Positions 1 to 13,180 of a stretch of 64,000 nucleotides of DNA are shown here, piece by piece. The DNA comes from Sinotaia quadrata (Eukaryota > Mollusca > Gastropoda > Architaenioglossa > Viviparidae). A program made the translations under genes and the position numbers. The notes beneath the pieces were generated by a model. That model saw only the letters and a program-made list of their open reading frames with translations. It was not told the origin of the DNA and searched no databases. Location of the stretch: the NCBI GenBank assembly GCA_028829895.1, contig CM054181.1, positions 100,552,360 through 100,616,359 on the forward strand. The letters run 5' to 3'. Each line of letters opens with the position of its first letter. Positions within the stretch are counted from its first letter, which is position 1.

Positions 1-1352
1 TTGTTAAAAGTAGCTGTGCAGATTTATTCATAATTGATCTGAGATTAATCTTGATATAACTTGAAGTTTTGTGTGGATGTGACTTGGCCTTTGCCGATCG
101 ATATTTCTTGGCACCGATTATTAGGCCAGTAATAGCAAGAGTGGAAGCAAGATGATTTTAAAAAAAAGTTATAAAGTTTACAATTCTGATTAACCTTATT
201 TGAGGTCATTAAAGTTTTTTTAAAATATATATGATCTTATTCCAGTCCTATCTGTGGTCTGTAAATTATGATGTTAAATTGTAATTTTACAAGTGTAGCT
301 AACTGTATGGAATTTGTAGCGTTTGTAGCAAGCCACTTTTATTTTTGTATTGCCAATACCATCAAGTATTACCTGCAAGCGTCAGACCTCTTGTGTAAAA
401 GATATTAACAGAGAAACAATATGAAGGCCAAATTGCACGCGACACAACAGGTCTGCATGCTTGTAGTTCTCTCCCCTGTTTTTGTAGTCTGAAAACCTGC
501 AAAGATTGATTGTCTTTCTTTGATAATCCTCATCATCGTCCTTCATCATTGTGGTCAATGAGTGGGTGAATGCAACTATAAAGATTGGTATCGTGTGCTT
601 CACTCAGTCAGATCACCTTTGGCAAGAATATATTCACAAAGCTATGACAACGGTCGTACAACCAGACAGATCAATAGACAAAGAAACAGTTGCACTCATT
701 CATACCTAGTGTGATGGGGTGAGGGGTCACCACAGGATGCATGACAACGAGGATGATGATGGACAATACATCACACACGCTTGTCGACACCCACAGTAAG
801 AGATAACATCCAACACCGTGTTCCTCTGCACGGATGCACACAACAGCAACACCCATATACCATAGTCATAGTCATACCATTAAACCATAAACACAGGCTT
901 CCAAGTAAACCCCACGCCGGCAAATTTGCAATGCACACTGAAAATTGCCCTAATGGGTTGTTCTGTTACTTCTTACTTTTGTTTTACATATAATTTACTT
1001 CTAAACAGCTAAGAGTTATGCTATGATTATACCATCTAAAGAAACTACTTTAATTACTCTTTAAACATTACTCTTCACTAACGTATAATTTACAAGATAA
1101 GGTATAAAATTAAATAAAAATTATTTTTCATGGCGTGCTATGGGAAAACCACTCTCACATGAATTCATCATAAAATGCATACAAAAATTAAAATAAACTA
1201 GCACACAAATATATGTAAATTTAAACTAAGACTGTTCTCTGTCTAAATGCATAAACGTCAATTTCAGTTATTAACTACCTAAAACAGTGTATAACAATCA
1301 AGTATGTACTCAAGCATAGGAGAGTAACTATAAAATATAACATGAATAACCA
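1..1352. other. AT-rich stretch, no supported gene
   Basis: No exon with convincing splice sites was found. A minus-strand open frame at 382-603 contains a hydrophilic run and a CAG-GT-like boundary, but it lacks a good upstream acceptor, so I do not call it coding. Confidence 0.5.
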
Positions 1353-1540
1353 CACAGTTTAAGACAAGCAAGTCAGCGATCGCTGACTCAATTTACGCAC
1401 AGTTTAAGACAAGCAAGTCAGCGATCGCTGACCCAATTTACACACAGTTTAAGACAAGCAAGTCTGCGATCGCTGACCCAATTTACACACAGTTTTAAGA
1501 CAAGCAAGTCAGCGATCGTTGACCCAAATTTACCGACAGA
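1353..1540. repeat. 45-bp minisatellite, 4 copies, with palindromic core
   Basis: Copies start near 1353, 1398, 1443 and 1488. The first two units contain the perfect 16-bp palindrome GTCAGCGATCGCTGAC; the last two carry one substitution each within it. Confidence 0.9.
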
Positions 1541-1575
1541 GACAGGTCTACATGTGGAAACAAAAGCACTGTGTT

Positions 1576-1721
1576 TGACAGACTGCAATCCTAGCCTTCC
1601 ACACTAGACTGGTGTAGACAGGTGACAGACTGCAAACCTAGCCATCCACATTGACTGGTGTAGACAGGTGACAGACTGCAAACCTAGCCATCCACACTGA
1701 CTGGTGTAGACAGGTGACAGA
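1576..1721. repeat. 46-bp minisatellite, about 3 copies
   Basis: The phrase TGACAGACTGCAA recurs at about 1576, 1623 and 1669, with a partial copy at 1714. Confidence 0.85.
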
Positions 1722-2982
1722 GAAACAAACATGTAATCTGTAATCTGTAAAACAAAATGTAGATTAAAATGACTGGCTGAATTAGACTGGTATAATAAAA
1801 GATAAAACAATGTTATTGTTGACACAGTAGATATACAAAATCTAAAAATATGATACTTTTGTAACAAATGTTACAGAGAGCGTCTCTGTACCAACCCTTC
1901 TGTTTTGTAGGGGATTTTAGAGAAAGGTTAAGGTTAGGGTTTTGTTGAAAAGGTTATAGGTTAGGAATTTTTTTAAGAGAAAAGTTAGGGTTAGGTTAGG
2001 ACTAGTTAAAAAATAAATAAAAGAATATAAATTCATTAAGCTAAATATGTTTTTATTTAGAATTATCTTTACTTTTTTTCCCCCTAATTTAATATTTGTT
2101 TCGTCTAATAACTTAAACATTGCAGTAAAAATAGCATCGATTGTCACTTTCCAAGTACATATAACTTTTGTCCTTCGGTATGATGTATTTACTCCCCCCC
2201 CCCCACTTTGTTATTTTCAACACGACGGTCGTGTTAGCAGTGCCTACCAATGCTATATATAGGTCATAAAAGTTCAAAGCAAGAGAAATCATCTTTGTAC
2301 CCTACAATGGTCGGCTGCAGGCCATTGCACGGCTACTTTCCAATCCAGGGAGGTAATTTCAATTATTTTGAAAGCAAGGTGTGCAGTGAGTCTTTGTTGC
2401 AGCTATAGAACAGGTCTGTGCAGCAACAGGCCATCGTTTGTCAATTTTTAAATCAAGGGGGTAAGTAGGTGTATCTCACTTTTTATTGCATTATAATTGT
2501 TTTGTTCCTTTGTAGCCCTTATTCTAGTAAATCAAAATAAATTTGGAAGTATGTAGAGTGCATGCATACTTGTGTAATTTGACAGGATAATTAAATTACA
2601 TGTTTCGTGTCTAAGTCATTGTCGCAAAGTATTCCCCCCCCCCCAACCCGCCAAGCGTTGGCTGAAAGGGTAGATATGCGGTTGTTCGGGCCTGGAAGAA
2701 CTGTCCTCACACGCATTACAAATGAATTCAACACAGGTTTACTCAAACTATTTACATTACACGCATACGAAGCAAGCAAACAGACAAACACATAATTAAT
2801 ATGCACAAATTTTATGTCACTAATAAGTTCACCTGAACACATAAAAGGAAAGAATCATGCTTTTTCATTCTACACACGACGTATGTGTATATAGATTCAA
2901 TTAACATAGGAATAGATTAACAATTTAGACTGAGATAACTAAGCATAAATTCTCCTTATCTCTCTGCGTGTGTGTATTAGAG

Positions 2983-2983
<1 letters not shown>
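1722..2983. other. Unassigned AT-rich DNA with telomere-like and poly-C tracts
   Basis: Between about 1920 and 2010 there are scattered GGTTAGGGTT-like words, resembling a degenerate interstitial telomeric repeat. Runs of about 11-12 C occur near 2193 and 2634. No supported gene. Confidence 0.5.

Positions 2984-3024
<41 letters not shown>
2984..3024. repeat. (GT)n microsatellite
   Basis: About 20 nearly uninterrupted GT dinucleotides. Confidence 0.95.
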
Positions 3025-3026
<2 letters not shown>

Positions 3027-4629
3027 ATTTCTCAGTCATTAAATGAAACAATGTGTTAATTCAAGCGTTAAACGAAGTTTTTTCTTCTTTTTATAAATGT
3101 TTGTTTACAGATATTGTTCTGAAAAGAAATGCACCAAATACAGATTAATAAACTGTTATTTTTGACAACTTATTGCATTCAATTATTAAGATATTACGTG
3201 ACAACTCACAGACTGTGAAACCATTTAGCTCACGGCAACACTTAATTCACCAGAAATACACACAGGTCGTGAAAATATTTAATCCACGGAAATATTTAAT
3301 TCGCACACAGATAGCGTGGAGGAGTAAATTTGACTATCCCTATTTCTAAACACAATTGTTATATAAATTGTTAAATGTCAGAGTGATTAGACCTTGGGCA
3401 CTGCTTGTGCTGATATTTTTAATTGTCAAAGTTGGAATTAAACAACTCAGGTAAAAAGTGTGCTAGACTTGCTGTAATCTAAACCGATTTATGATGAACG
3501 AGTAGTTTTATTTTCACATGGATAAGATTTACACGAACGAGACCAGCTAATGGATGAGATCAAAAGTTAACCTGCTGTAAAGAATTCTATTGTCTAATCA
3601 CTTTGAATTTGGCGTGGCAAGAAGTTCGGCCATGAAAGGCAGCCATTAGCTTAAAGGTGAGTTAACTGATGGAATGAGAGAGAATGGATTAATAAATATT
3701 TCTTGCATTTTACTATTCATATGTTATATTTGTGTTTTATGGAGAGATGTATTATATGAGTGGAATATTATTTCTGTAAATTGTGAACTAAGATGCTCGT
3801 ATGTAGTTTGCTAAACACTTGACATTGTTTCTAGTGAATGTGTTCATAAAATTAATATGCTATATTTATTATGCTGTGTGCATATATCGGCTAATAAATA
3901 CTGTTGCAGGAAACTGAAAGTTGAGACTTGAATGTAAAGAGAATGGAGTTAAAGATGAATAAACTGAAAATTTAGCATTTGATTTCTGATTATATTTTAA
4001 AGGGAATAAGCATCCTTTCTTTGTTTTACTTGAATCTCCTGGTTTGCTGATTATAAACTGCTATGACTGAGGTTGATGCAGGAAGTAACTACACTACACT
4101 GCACTCCATTGGTGTATGGTGGCAAAGTATGCTGACTACATCAAGTAATTCTTGGTACAAGGAAATTACTGGAAATTGCTACAATTGTTGTTCTTCCTGA
4201 AGGAGCTAATACGATGGAACACCAGATGGCCTTGAGAGAATAACAAATAGTCAGTGTTTTACAACATGAGAAAGAAAAACGTGGAACTGACAATAATAAT
4301 GTGAACAATAAACTTGTGACTTTGTTACAAAATGCACACAAAACGACTATTGAGGCGTAGTCTTTACAAGATTTCATAGAAACTATTATCACTTATCTCT
4401 AATAATTACATTTCTGTTCTCTGATAAGAGCTATTCTGTGATTTGTATTTGTATTCTGTTGAAATGTATTTTAGGATATAAGAGTGCATAGGTATTAAAA
4501 TTATTCAAATTTTTTTTCCTGGAAATTAATCTTTTGAATGACAATGAATAAATATTTCATTTTTACATTCGAAAGCAAATATGGCAGACGATGGTAGTTT
4601 TATTGTGTTGCATAAATATATGTCGTAGT
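3025..4629. other. Unassigned AT-rich DNA
   Basis: No supported exon. A splice-donor-like AAAG|GTGAGT occurs on the plus strand near 3655, but no open frame with an acceptor leads into it. Confidence 0.45.
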
Positions 4630-4935
4630 CAAATGTTGTTCTATGGCCAGAGTTCTTTTGTCATTGAACAGTCACTATGCAGTTCTATGGCCAGAGTTCT
4701 TTTGTCGTTGAACAGTCACCATGTAGTTCTATGGCCAGAGTTCTTTTGTCGTTGAACAGTCACCATGTAGTTCTATGGCCAGAGTTCTTTTGTCATTGAA
4801 CTGTCACCATGTAGTTCTATGGCCAGAGTTCTTTTGTCGTTGAACAGTCACCATGTAGTTCTATGGCCAGAGTTCTTTTGTCGTTGAACAGTCACCATGT
4901 AGTTCTATGGCCAGAGTTCTTTTGTCGTTGAATAG
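4630..4935. repeat. 44-bp minisatellite, about 7 copies
   Basis: The phrase GTTCTATGGCCAGAGTTC recurs every 44 bp with only a few substitutions between copies. Confidence 0.9.
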
Positions 4936-5914
4936 TTACTAAGGCTATACTAGTGAAAGGCCTGCTTTTATAGGAATAACGGGATACACTTGCATGAAAT
5001 GAGATACATTCATCTTGAGTTGTCTTTCTTGAGTAAATCTGTTTTTGGGACTTTGGAGCCAAAAATATCAGTTCAGGCTTCTGAGAAAGCTTTCATGTTG
5101 TCAAGTCGAATCGATTTATATGATATACTGAGCTTAAAATGAGCTTTCCTGGGTTTTACAACAGACAACATAATTTGTTATTAAAATTTAAAAGAACAAT
5201 TGTTCAATTTTTGAAAAGCTTATCTGTCTAGATAAATTCCTGAAATAGGTTTAATGTTTTTAATCTGCCATTTTTCTGTTATAACCAGAAATGAAGTGAA
5301 TTGAGTGAAATCAGTAACGCCAGGTAAAATTTTAATTTGAAAATGTAATCGAACAAAAAAATTTAATCGATTAATTGACGAATTAATAGTTAAAGTCCGC
5401 AACACTAAATTACACACACACACACACATACATACCACACACACACACACACACACATACACGTACTCACTACCACACCACACACACACACACACACACA
5501 CACACGAGAGCCAAAGAAACTTTAATTGTATATATCAATAAAAACATGTGCTTTGATTTTCTTCAAATATACTACATTTGCGTCTTTAACCCGACCAGAT
5601 TAGGATTTCGATTGAGAAACTGCTGAAGTGCACAGCGCAGGAGGCTTTTGAAAATGAATGACGTCACTAACTCAGCCCTAATCCTTTTTGTTCCTTTATT
5701 TTATCTTTAAGCTTCACCGACTTTCTTCTTGACTGGCATAACGTTAAGGTCGTGATGTTATTGACACAGTCATCACCCTGCTGTCCATCAAGTCCGTGAC
5801 AGCGTTGTCAAAGCTGTAAACTTTGTCACAGCGCGTCAAACCCCGCAAGCTACAGCGTTATACTTATAGCCTAATGCAGGAAAAATTGTGAATAGGTTCG
5901 GAACATTGTTCAAT
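4936..5914. other. Unassigned DNA with (CA)n tracts
   Basis: Interrupted CA arrays occupy about 5404-5504. The remainder, including a slightly GC-richer part at 5580-5880, shows no supported gene. Confidence 0.5.
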
Positions 5915-6235
5915 TAGTTTTACGATGTACGTAAACTAGATCACCGTAATGTATCAATAGTTTACTAGACCTCTGCAATGTAATATTAGTTTTACGACGT
6001 ACTTAAACTAAATCACGGTAATGTAACAGTTTAATGACGTACGTAAACTAGGTCACTGTGAATTAACCGTTTTGTGACGCATATAAACTAGATCACCGTG
6101 ATGTAATATTTACGACGTACGTAAACTAGATTACCGTAATGTAACATTAATTTTACGACGTACGTAAACTAGATAACCTTAATGTAGCATTAGTATTATG
6201 ACGTACGTAAACAAGATCACTGTAATGTGAGTTTT
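5915..6235. repeat. Degenerate minisatellite of about 40 bp, about 8 copies
   Basis: Units share ACGACGTACGTAAACTAGAT. Each good copy carries the self-complementary core ACGTACGT. Copies have diverged by substitutions and small indels. Confidence 0.8.
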
Positions 6236-6605
6236 AAACTAGATTACTGATTACATCATTACAAAAAAGTATATAATATACATATTTAAGCTGAACACTA
6301 TTACGGACACTTTTAGTTTAGTAGATGCAGTGAATTTCCACTAGTGTAGACATTATTTAGGTTCTCAGATGGCGTAGATGTAATGAATGTGTTGCATGTT
6401 TTTAAATTCATTACTATTTATTTTTATTGACGCTGAATTCAACGAAATTGGTTTAGACATGTGTGAAGCTCATTATGTTATTTTTAAAATTATGTATATT
6501 ATATATATTCTTTATGAGTGTTGAGTTGATTGAGTATAATGATTTTATTATTTTTTGAATATTTTGCATTGGTGTTGGGCAACCACACACTTCACTGAGC
6601 TCAAT
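6236..6605. other. AT-rich spacer
   Basis: No gene, RNA or repeat was recognised. Confidence 0.5.
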
Positions 6606-6840
6606 AAAAGTGTCTTGTTTGAACTTATTTTCCGGCTATAATTAAATATTGTATTTTATTAATTTAAAATTTCTGTTTACATGTGTCTTGATTGAACTTA
6701 TTTTCCGGCTATAATTAAATATTGTATTTTAAATTTACTTTTAAAATTTCTGTTTACATTTGTCTTGGTTGAACTTATTTTCCGGCTATAATTAAATATT
6801 GTATTTTAAATTTACTTTTAAAATTTCTGTTTACACGTAT
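6606..6840. repeat. 72-77-bp tandem repeat, 3 copies
   Basis: TGTCTTG..TGAACTTATTTTCCGGC starts at 6612, 6684 and 6761. The units contain an internal TAAAATTTC segment. Confidence 0.85.
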
Positions 6841-6877
6841 CGGAAATATACTTTAAAAAAAAATGTATGTAGAATGT

Positions 6878-7190
6878 AAGAAAGGGTATTTATTTGAGTA
6901 GTCAATTTAAGAAAAGGTGTTTATTTGTTTGAGTGGTCAATTTACGAAAAGGTATTTATTTAAGTGAGTGTTCAAATTAAGAAAAAGTATTCATTTGTTT
7001 GAGTGTCCAATTTAAGTAAGGGTATTTATTTGTTTGAGTGGTGAATTTACGAAAAGGTATTTATTTATTTAAGTGGTCGGTTTAAGAAAAGATATTTATT
7101 TGTTTCAGTGATCAGTTTCAGAAAAGGTATTTATTTTTTAAAGTGTTCAGTTTCAGATAAAGGTGTTTATTTGAGTATTCAATTTAAGAA
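6878..7190. repeat. Degenerate minisatellite of about 36 bp, about 8 copies
   Basis: The words AAAAGGTATTTATTTGTTTG and TCAATTTAAG recur with variable spacing. Confidence 0.8.
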
Positions 7191-8279
7191 TTTTTTGGCT
7201 ACTTAAAAGACATAAAAGTGAGTCAAATGTTTAGTACTGTTTCTACTTGTATATTTAAATTTTTTAAAAAGCAATTTATCACAAAAGATTCACCTAAACA
7301 GCTCTTAAATACATACTGTCCATTTAAAAAATAGATTACAGAATTGGAAAAGCAAATATAATTTCTATGGCTATTACTAATAAGTTTGAAGAAGCAAAAC
7401 CTATTTGAATGAATATGTGAGCGAACACAGAAATAATGCAACATCAACATAAAAAAGACATATTGATAATCGTCTGTATTAAATAGTTAATAAATGAATT
7501 TTAGCACAACTTCACTAAGGACTTATACGATAGGTCACAAACCCCGCAATTATTGTTGCTAATGATATGGATGATTCCTCATGAATTATGTGCGATTTAA
7601 ATTAAGATTTAAATGATATGTATTTATACCGTCAAGCTTACTTTTTATCCATAAAAACAAATGTCAACAAAGTGTTTTCCATTTCAAAACGTTTATGACA
7701 TGTTTTAATGTTTCTGTGCTATGTACATTAATTTAAGTTACATGGTGTTATGTTAGGATGTCATTTTATGTTGTGTTGTGCTATGTTATGTCTGTCATTA
7801 TATTTGTTGTGTAGCGGTGTGTTGTATTATATTATGTCTGTCATTTTATGTTGTGTTAAGTTTGAGTTATATGATATTATTTTATGTCGTTATATGTTCA
7901 AGTTTTGTTTTCTTATGTTATGTTGTATGACATTGTGTTGTTATATGTTGTGTGCTGTTATATGTTCTGTCTTTATTGTCTGTTTTACTTAATTACTTTG
8001 ACGCAATTAAAATTCAAGTTAGTTGCTACGTGCATACCGCTCGCCGCACTTCGTCCATTAGATCAGCAGAGACAGAAATTTCAAGTGATGAAAACTGAAA
8101 CGCTGTCTAGTATGCATCTCACCATCCCGGAAAGTCACTCAAGAAATAAAAGTACACAAAGAAAAGTCAAAGGGTTAATAGTATTATTAGTAAACTGTAC
8201 GGAGTACGGGGTTGCTATCACAAGTTTTATAAATAGAAATGCTGGTAAATTGTCAACGAATGAATAGTTTATATATGTA
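7191..8279. other. AT-rich DNA with a TATGTTGTGT low-complexity patch
   Basis: From about 7740 to 7980 the sequence is simple and T/G-rich, so its open frames are compositional. At 8000-8267 a plus frame is open, while the minus strand offers a competing exon-like piece (TTTCAG acceptor, GTATGC donor, near 8030-8093). I cannot choose between them. Confidence 0.4.
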
Positions 8280-9060
8280 AAACAAACATATTATATAAAG
8301 TACATATATCTGTCTCATTTTCACATCTCATTATATAAAGTACATATATCTGTCCCATTTTCATATCTCTCTCTCATCTCTCTTTCCTTTTTTCCATTGT
8401 AACCCTCTTTCGATATCGTTTCATCTGTCCATATCTTTTTCATCTCTTCTTTCTCTGCTTCTCCCCATTCTCATTTTCTCTTCCTTTTTCTCACTCATTG
8501 TATCCCGTCCTTTTTCATCTATTTCCGTATTTCTTATCTCTAATATGCCTAATACTGTAAGCCTCTTCTCTTTCCACTTTCTCTCTGTTTCACGGTAACC
8601 CTTTCTTTCCTCTCTCTCTCTCTCACACACACACACATACACACACACACACGCGCGCGTCCTTTCTTTCCATCTGCTTCCATTTACTTGCGTCTTTCTC
8701 CCTGAAACTCACTTTTTTTTCTTTATATCGACAACTCTATCGTTTCTTTCTCCATCTTTCTTTTTCTTATCATTTCTCTTTCGACTCTTTTTCTCCGTTA
8801 ACCTTACTACATCTCTCTCTCTCTCCATTTCTGCCATTTTACCACTCCGACTAATTTTTCATTTGTACTTTCACGTTCTCCGCCCCTCTCTCATATTCAC
8901 TTTCTTCTTTCCTTTTGCACTGTTTTCTTTTACTTCAGTCTCTCTTTCTATCTTCTTTCTCTTTTGCACTGTTTTCTTTTACTTCAGTCTCTCTTTCTAA
9001 ATTCTTTCCCTTTTACACTATTTTCTTTTACTTCAGTCTCTCTTTCTATCTTCCTTTTGA
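8280..9060. repeat. Pyrimidine-rich region with short tandem duplications
   Basis: A roughly 40-bp unit is doubled at 8285-8370. From 8360 to 9055 the plus strand is mostly C and T. A 50-bp unit with CACTGTTTTCTTTTACTTCA is present about three times at 8910-9050. Confidence 0.75.
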
Positions 9061-9837
9061 ACTTTGAATAATGGCAAAGTCAAGGTAGGCGTTAATAAAT
9101 AAATAAATTTCTGGAACTTACAATAACATTTCTGCACACAAAAAAAAAACACTGCCCAAATCTCACACTGGAGTATCGGAACAAGTGTGTCGACAAATTA
9201 CGTCAAGAGATTCAGGGATTTTTTTCAGCCAACTCTAGTCAAAAATATTGAAAAGCTCTCCATTCAATCAGAAAAAAAATGACTCCACACAAATTATCAC
9301 CTCAGTGAGGGAACTTTCAGGTTCCTGACACAGTGTGAGATCAGCCAACAAGAGTGTGGCGTTAGGTAACCATTCAAAAAAGCACGTGGTCTATGACGTG
9401 GGAAAGTTAAGTGCCTGCAAACTACAAACGAAAGTATATAACGTGGGAAAGCAATGTGCCTTTGGTCCGTGATGACTCTCCAAGGCCTTTCTTTATGAAG
9501 ATGAAGAAATTGTAACTTTCAAGCAGAACAAGTTGCTGAGTACACGTGCATTATATTTCAGTAAATACCATAGTATCACAGTGAGTGAATTGTAATACAG
9601 AGGACGGCATTGGGAGTAAGTGTTTTTTTCTCGAGAAGAAAACTTCCCTGATGTTTAGTTATCATTGCACTCGCTTGGAAAGGGTCGCCCCCAAATCTGA
9701 CGAAATTTATTACTTTGGGCCTTCATCGCGTTTGTTTTTCCGTCTGGACATGGATAGTCGTTTTATATGGCCTGGAACAAGAAAGACAAAATATGTGGCC
9801 TTGACCTCGTATGTAGTTGTCATTCGTTAAAAAAAAT
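9061..9837. other. Unassigned DNA with one weak plus-strand open frame
   Basis: The frame at 9585-9830 (81 residues) is not low complexity and has mixed charged residues, but no clear acceptor, donor or homology is visible, so it is not called as a gene. Confidence 0.35.
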
Positions 9838-9935
9838 GCTGTCACGATCTTTGTGTTGTCACGATATGTATTTTGTTTTAGATCTTTGTGTTGTCACGGT
9901 CTGTCGCCTGTCACGATCTTTGTGTTGTCACAGTT
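9838..9935. repeat. Short TGTCACGATCTTTGTGT repeats
   Basis: About four copies of GTCACGATCTTTGTGTT with variable gaps. Confidence 0.75.
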
Positions 9936-10262
9936 TTTATGTCACATTAAACCTCATTTCTTGTTAATAATAAAGTTAAAAGAATTGAGGAGAGTAATTA
10001 TGTTGAGTGATAGTGAATTGCAAGGAACAGCGAAAAGCACTTACCCTGGTTGCTGTGTAGCTGCCTGTTTGGTGCCAGTCGTAGACTGCAAACTATCGTC
10101 AGCATGTGTTGTGTAGTTCAAACTGGCAGAGGAATATAGTAAAAATCCCATCAAATTAAAACAAGAAGGTGAAAACAACTGGTCGATGTAATTTAGATTT
10201 CTAATTTTATTTACATGAGTATTTTGTCTGCAAGAGTGTTTTATATGAATGAGTACGCATTA
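9936..10262. other. Spacer without supported features
   Basis: No exon, RNA gene or repeat was recognised. Confidence 0.45.
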
Positions 10263-10630
10263 CACGCGAGTGTTTGAAGGAGTTCAGAGAGTAAACGTTT
10301 GACAATAAATGTGTGCATGATGGACAGAGAGTAAACGTTTGACAATAAAAGTGTGCACTAACAAACATTTCAAAACCAATAACAAACATATCAAGACAAA
10401 AACAAATATATCAAGCCACTAACAAATATTTCAAAACCAATAACAAACATATCAAGACAAAAACAAATATATCAAGCCACTAACAAACATTTCAAAACCA
10501 ATAACAAACATATCAAGACAAAAACAAATATATCAAGCCACTAACAAACATTTCAAAACCAATAACAAACATATCAAGCCAATAACAAACAATCAAGCTA
10601 ATAACAAATATATCAAGCTAATAACAATAC
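10263..10630. repeat. Doubled 55-bp unit, then 61-bp minisatellite, about 4 copies
   Basis: AGAGTAAACGTTTGACAATA is doubled at 10288-10348. From 10358, AACAAACATTTCAAAACCAA recurs about every 61 bp, ending in shorter ATCAAGC subunits. Confidence 0.85.
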
Positions 10631-10739
10631 ATGGCAACTTCTTTTATACTTTTATTTGAAATACTTTATGGAGTTTGTCCAGTACATCCCCACATCATAC
10701 ACATATGAGCACATACACTTACCACATCCACAGACATAC

Positions 10740-10930
10740 AAATATACGTAAATACATATACCCACCCAAATACACAGAAACAGATATAAATACATATACC
10801 CACCCAAATACACAGAAACAGATACAAATATATTTACCCATCCAAATACACAGAAACAGATATAAATACATATACCCACCCAAATACACAGAAACAGATA
10901 TAAATACATATGCCCACCCAAATACCCACA
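10740..10930. repeat. 38-bp minisatellite, about 5 copies
   Basis: TACCCACCCAAATACACAGA repeats about every 38 bp. The long open frames on both strands here are by-products of the repeat. Confidence 0.9.
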
Positions 10931-11032
10931 CAAAAAATCCCACACACAAATGCGTACACGAACAAAAGCTTTTAAACGTAACTTGATCCCAGCGCTACAG
11001 CAGAACATTTCTTTTCCTTGAGGTTTTGGGCC

Positions 11033-11125
11033 AGATACGAGAGTTATCTGTGCACACAACTAGCTGGGCTGAGTTGTACGATACGAGAGTTATCTGTGCG
11101 CACAACTAGCTGGGCTGAGTTGTAC
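11033..11125. repeat. 46-bp tandem duplication
   Basis: GATACGAGAGTTATCTGTGC and the following ACTAGCTGGGCTGAGTTGTA are present twice, almost identical. Confidence 0.9.
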
Positions 11126-11269
11126 GATATCTTCGTTAGACCTTTACAATTCTTATATCTTTTCTTTTTCAGGCTCAAGATAAGAGAATTTATTTATAAA
11201 GTCAGGAGTTAAAGAACTGCCCAATGGCATTCCCATCATTGTTCATTTCAAATCTACCTTTTTTGCAAA

Positions 11270-11575
11270 TAGCTCATTCATCTTCATTTCAGTAATGCAT
11301 AGTTTTCGTAAACAACAATATTCATTTATTATCTACCTTTTTGCCACTTTACAAAGGGCTCAGTTATCTTCATTTACTGATGCATACTTTTCGTAAACAA
11401 CAATGTTCATTTATTATCTACCGTTTTACAACTTTACAAAGGGCTCATTTATCTTCGTCTTCAATAAATCGTATTTTACGAATTAAAGAACACTTTTCAT
11501 TTCGTATTTATCTTTTCAAACTTAAAAAGTGCTATTATATCTTTGTCTTCAACAATACGTACTTTTCGTAAACAA
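11270..11575. repeat. Degenerate repeat of about 90 bp, 3-4 copies
   Basis: CTTTTCGTAAACAACAA and CTTTACAAAGGGCTC words alternate. Confidence 0.7.
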
Positions 11576-11848
11576 CGTCAGGAACCGCGATGCTGCTCCA
11601 ATTTTCCTGGTAATTGGTGTATAAGTGTAAAGACTGTAATCTGTGAAGAAATCAAGAAATTCAGTTTATAAAAAATAAATAAAAACCCAACGAAATTTAT
11701 ATTGATATTTTTTTTAAAGTTTGTTTTAGAGAGTAATATTTACTATACTCAGAATGATCAGCGTTAGAAATATACCCTGAGATTGGTTTCTGTTCGGAAA
11801 CAGTTTCATGTTTTCTTTTAATAGTTTTCGTTCAATGTTACGGATCCA
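11576..11848. other. AT-rich spacer
   Basis: No gene or repeat was recognised. Confidence 0.5.
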
Positions 11849-12333
11849 TTTGTTATTTTGAGGTTCCACTACTTTTAATTCTTTCTTTGTTATTTTGAGG
11901 TTTCACTACTTTTAATTCTTTCTTTGTTATTTTGAGGTTCCACTACTTTTAATTCTTTCTTTGTTATTTTGAGGTTCCACTACTTTTAATTCTTTCTTTG
12001 TTATTTTGAGGTTCCATTACTTTTAATTCTTTCTTTGTTATTTTGAGGTTCCACTACTTTTAATTCTTTCTTTGTTATTTTGAGGTTCCACTACTTTTAA
12101 TTCTTTCTTTGTTATTTTGAGGTTCCACTACTTTTAATTCTTTCTTTGTTATTTTGAGGTTCCACTACTTTTAATTCTTTCTTTGTTATTTTGAGGTTCC
12201 ACTACTTTTAATTCTTTCTTTGTTATTTTGAGGTTCCATTACCTTTAATTCTTTCTTTGTTATTTTGAGGTTCCACTACTTTTAATTCTTTCTTTGTTAT
12301 TTTGAGGTTCCACTACTTTTAATTCTTTCTTTC
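11849..12333. repeat. 37-bp minisatellite, 13 copies
   Basis: TTGAGGTTCCACTACTTTTA recurs every 37 bp with only one or two differences per unit, suggesting recent expansion or homogenisation. Confidence 0.95.
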
Positions 12334-12821
12334 GAGAGAAGTGAAAGTGTGTTTTTTTTCCACTATAGATTTTACCTTCTGACCAAGTGCAAAAGAAAAC
12401 ACGCAAATTAAGATCTAATTCTTGTTTTAGGACGGTTGAAGGTCAATACTCTAAGCAAATGACTGCTTCTTTTCATACTCTGCATGCCACTAGGATAGCA
12501 GTCTGTCATCATTCATTAATAAATCCGGTTTGAAATAGCAGTCTATGTCCATCTCATTTCTTAAATGTGTTCACGCATAAGTTAAATCCGAACTAGGGTG
12601 AGAATAATTCAGATTTAATGGAGAACACGACGACCGAAGCATTGAAAAACTTCCTGAAATAATTTAAATTTGTAACAACACAAACATTTTGAGCATATCA
12701 TTTAATTTCTTTTCGATATTCAGTATACGGGTCATTCCCATATTATCGCGCCGTCAAAGTTATAAGCAAGCCTAAAAGTCATAAAATAATTTAATTGTTT
12801 TAGGAATATTAAAGAGAGTAA
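12334..12821. other. Unassigned DNA between two minisatellites
   Basis: No supported exon. Confidence 0.5.
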
Positions 12822-13180
12822 TTAAAACTAAATAAACGTGGAGTTTACTCGCATTTAAAAGTAAATAAACGTGGAGTCTACTCGCACTTAAAACTAAATA
12901 AGCGCGGAGTCTACTCGCACTTAAAACTAAATAAGCGCGGAGTCTACTCGCACTAAAAACTAAATAAACGTGGAGTCTACTCGCATTTAAAACTAAATAA
13001 GCGTGGAGTCTACTCGCATTTAAAACTAAATAAACGTGAAGTCTACTCGCACTTAAAACTAAATAAACGTGGAGTCTACTCGCACTAAAAACTAAATAAA
13101 CGTGGAGTCTACACGCACTAAAAACTAAATAAACGTGGAGTCTACTCGCACTAAAAACTAAATAAACGTGGAGTCTACTG
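12822..13180. repeat. 33-bp minisatellite, about 11 copies
   Basis: AACTAAATAAACGTGGAGTC recurs every 33 bp. Some units read AAGCGCGGAG instead of AAACGTGGAG. Confidence 0.93.

Noticed and set aside
8033..8093. Minus-strand exon-like piece SSLEISVSADLMDEVRRA
   Set aside because: Splice-like ends exist but no neighbouring exon was found and the plus frame is also open.
11849..12333. Possible CRISPR array
   Set aside because: Units are head-to-tail without unique spacers and the genome is eukaryotic; the same holds for all arrays here.
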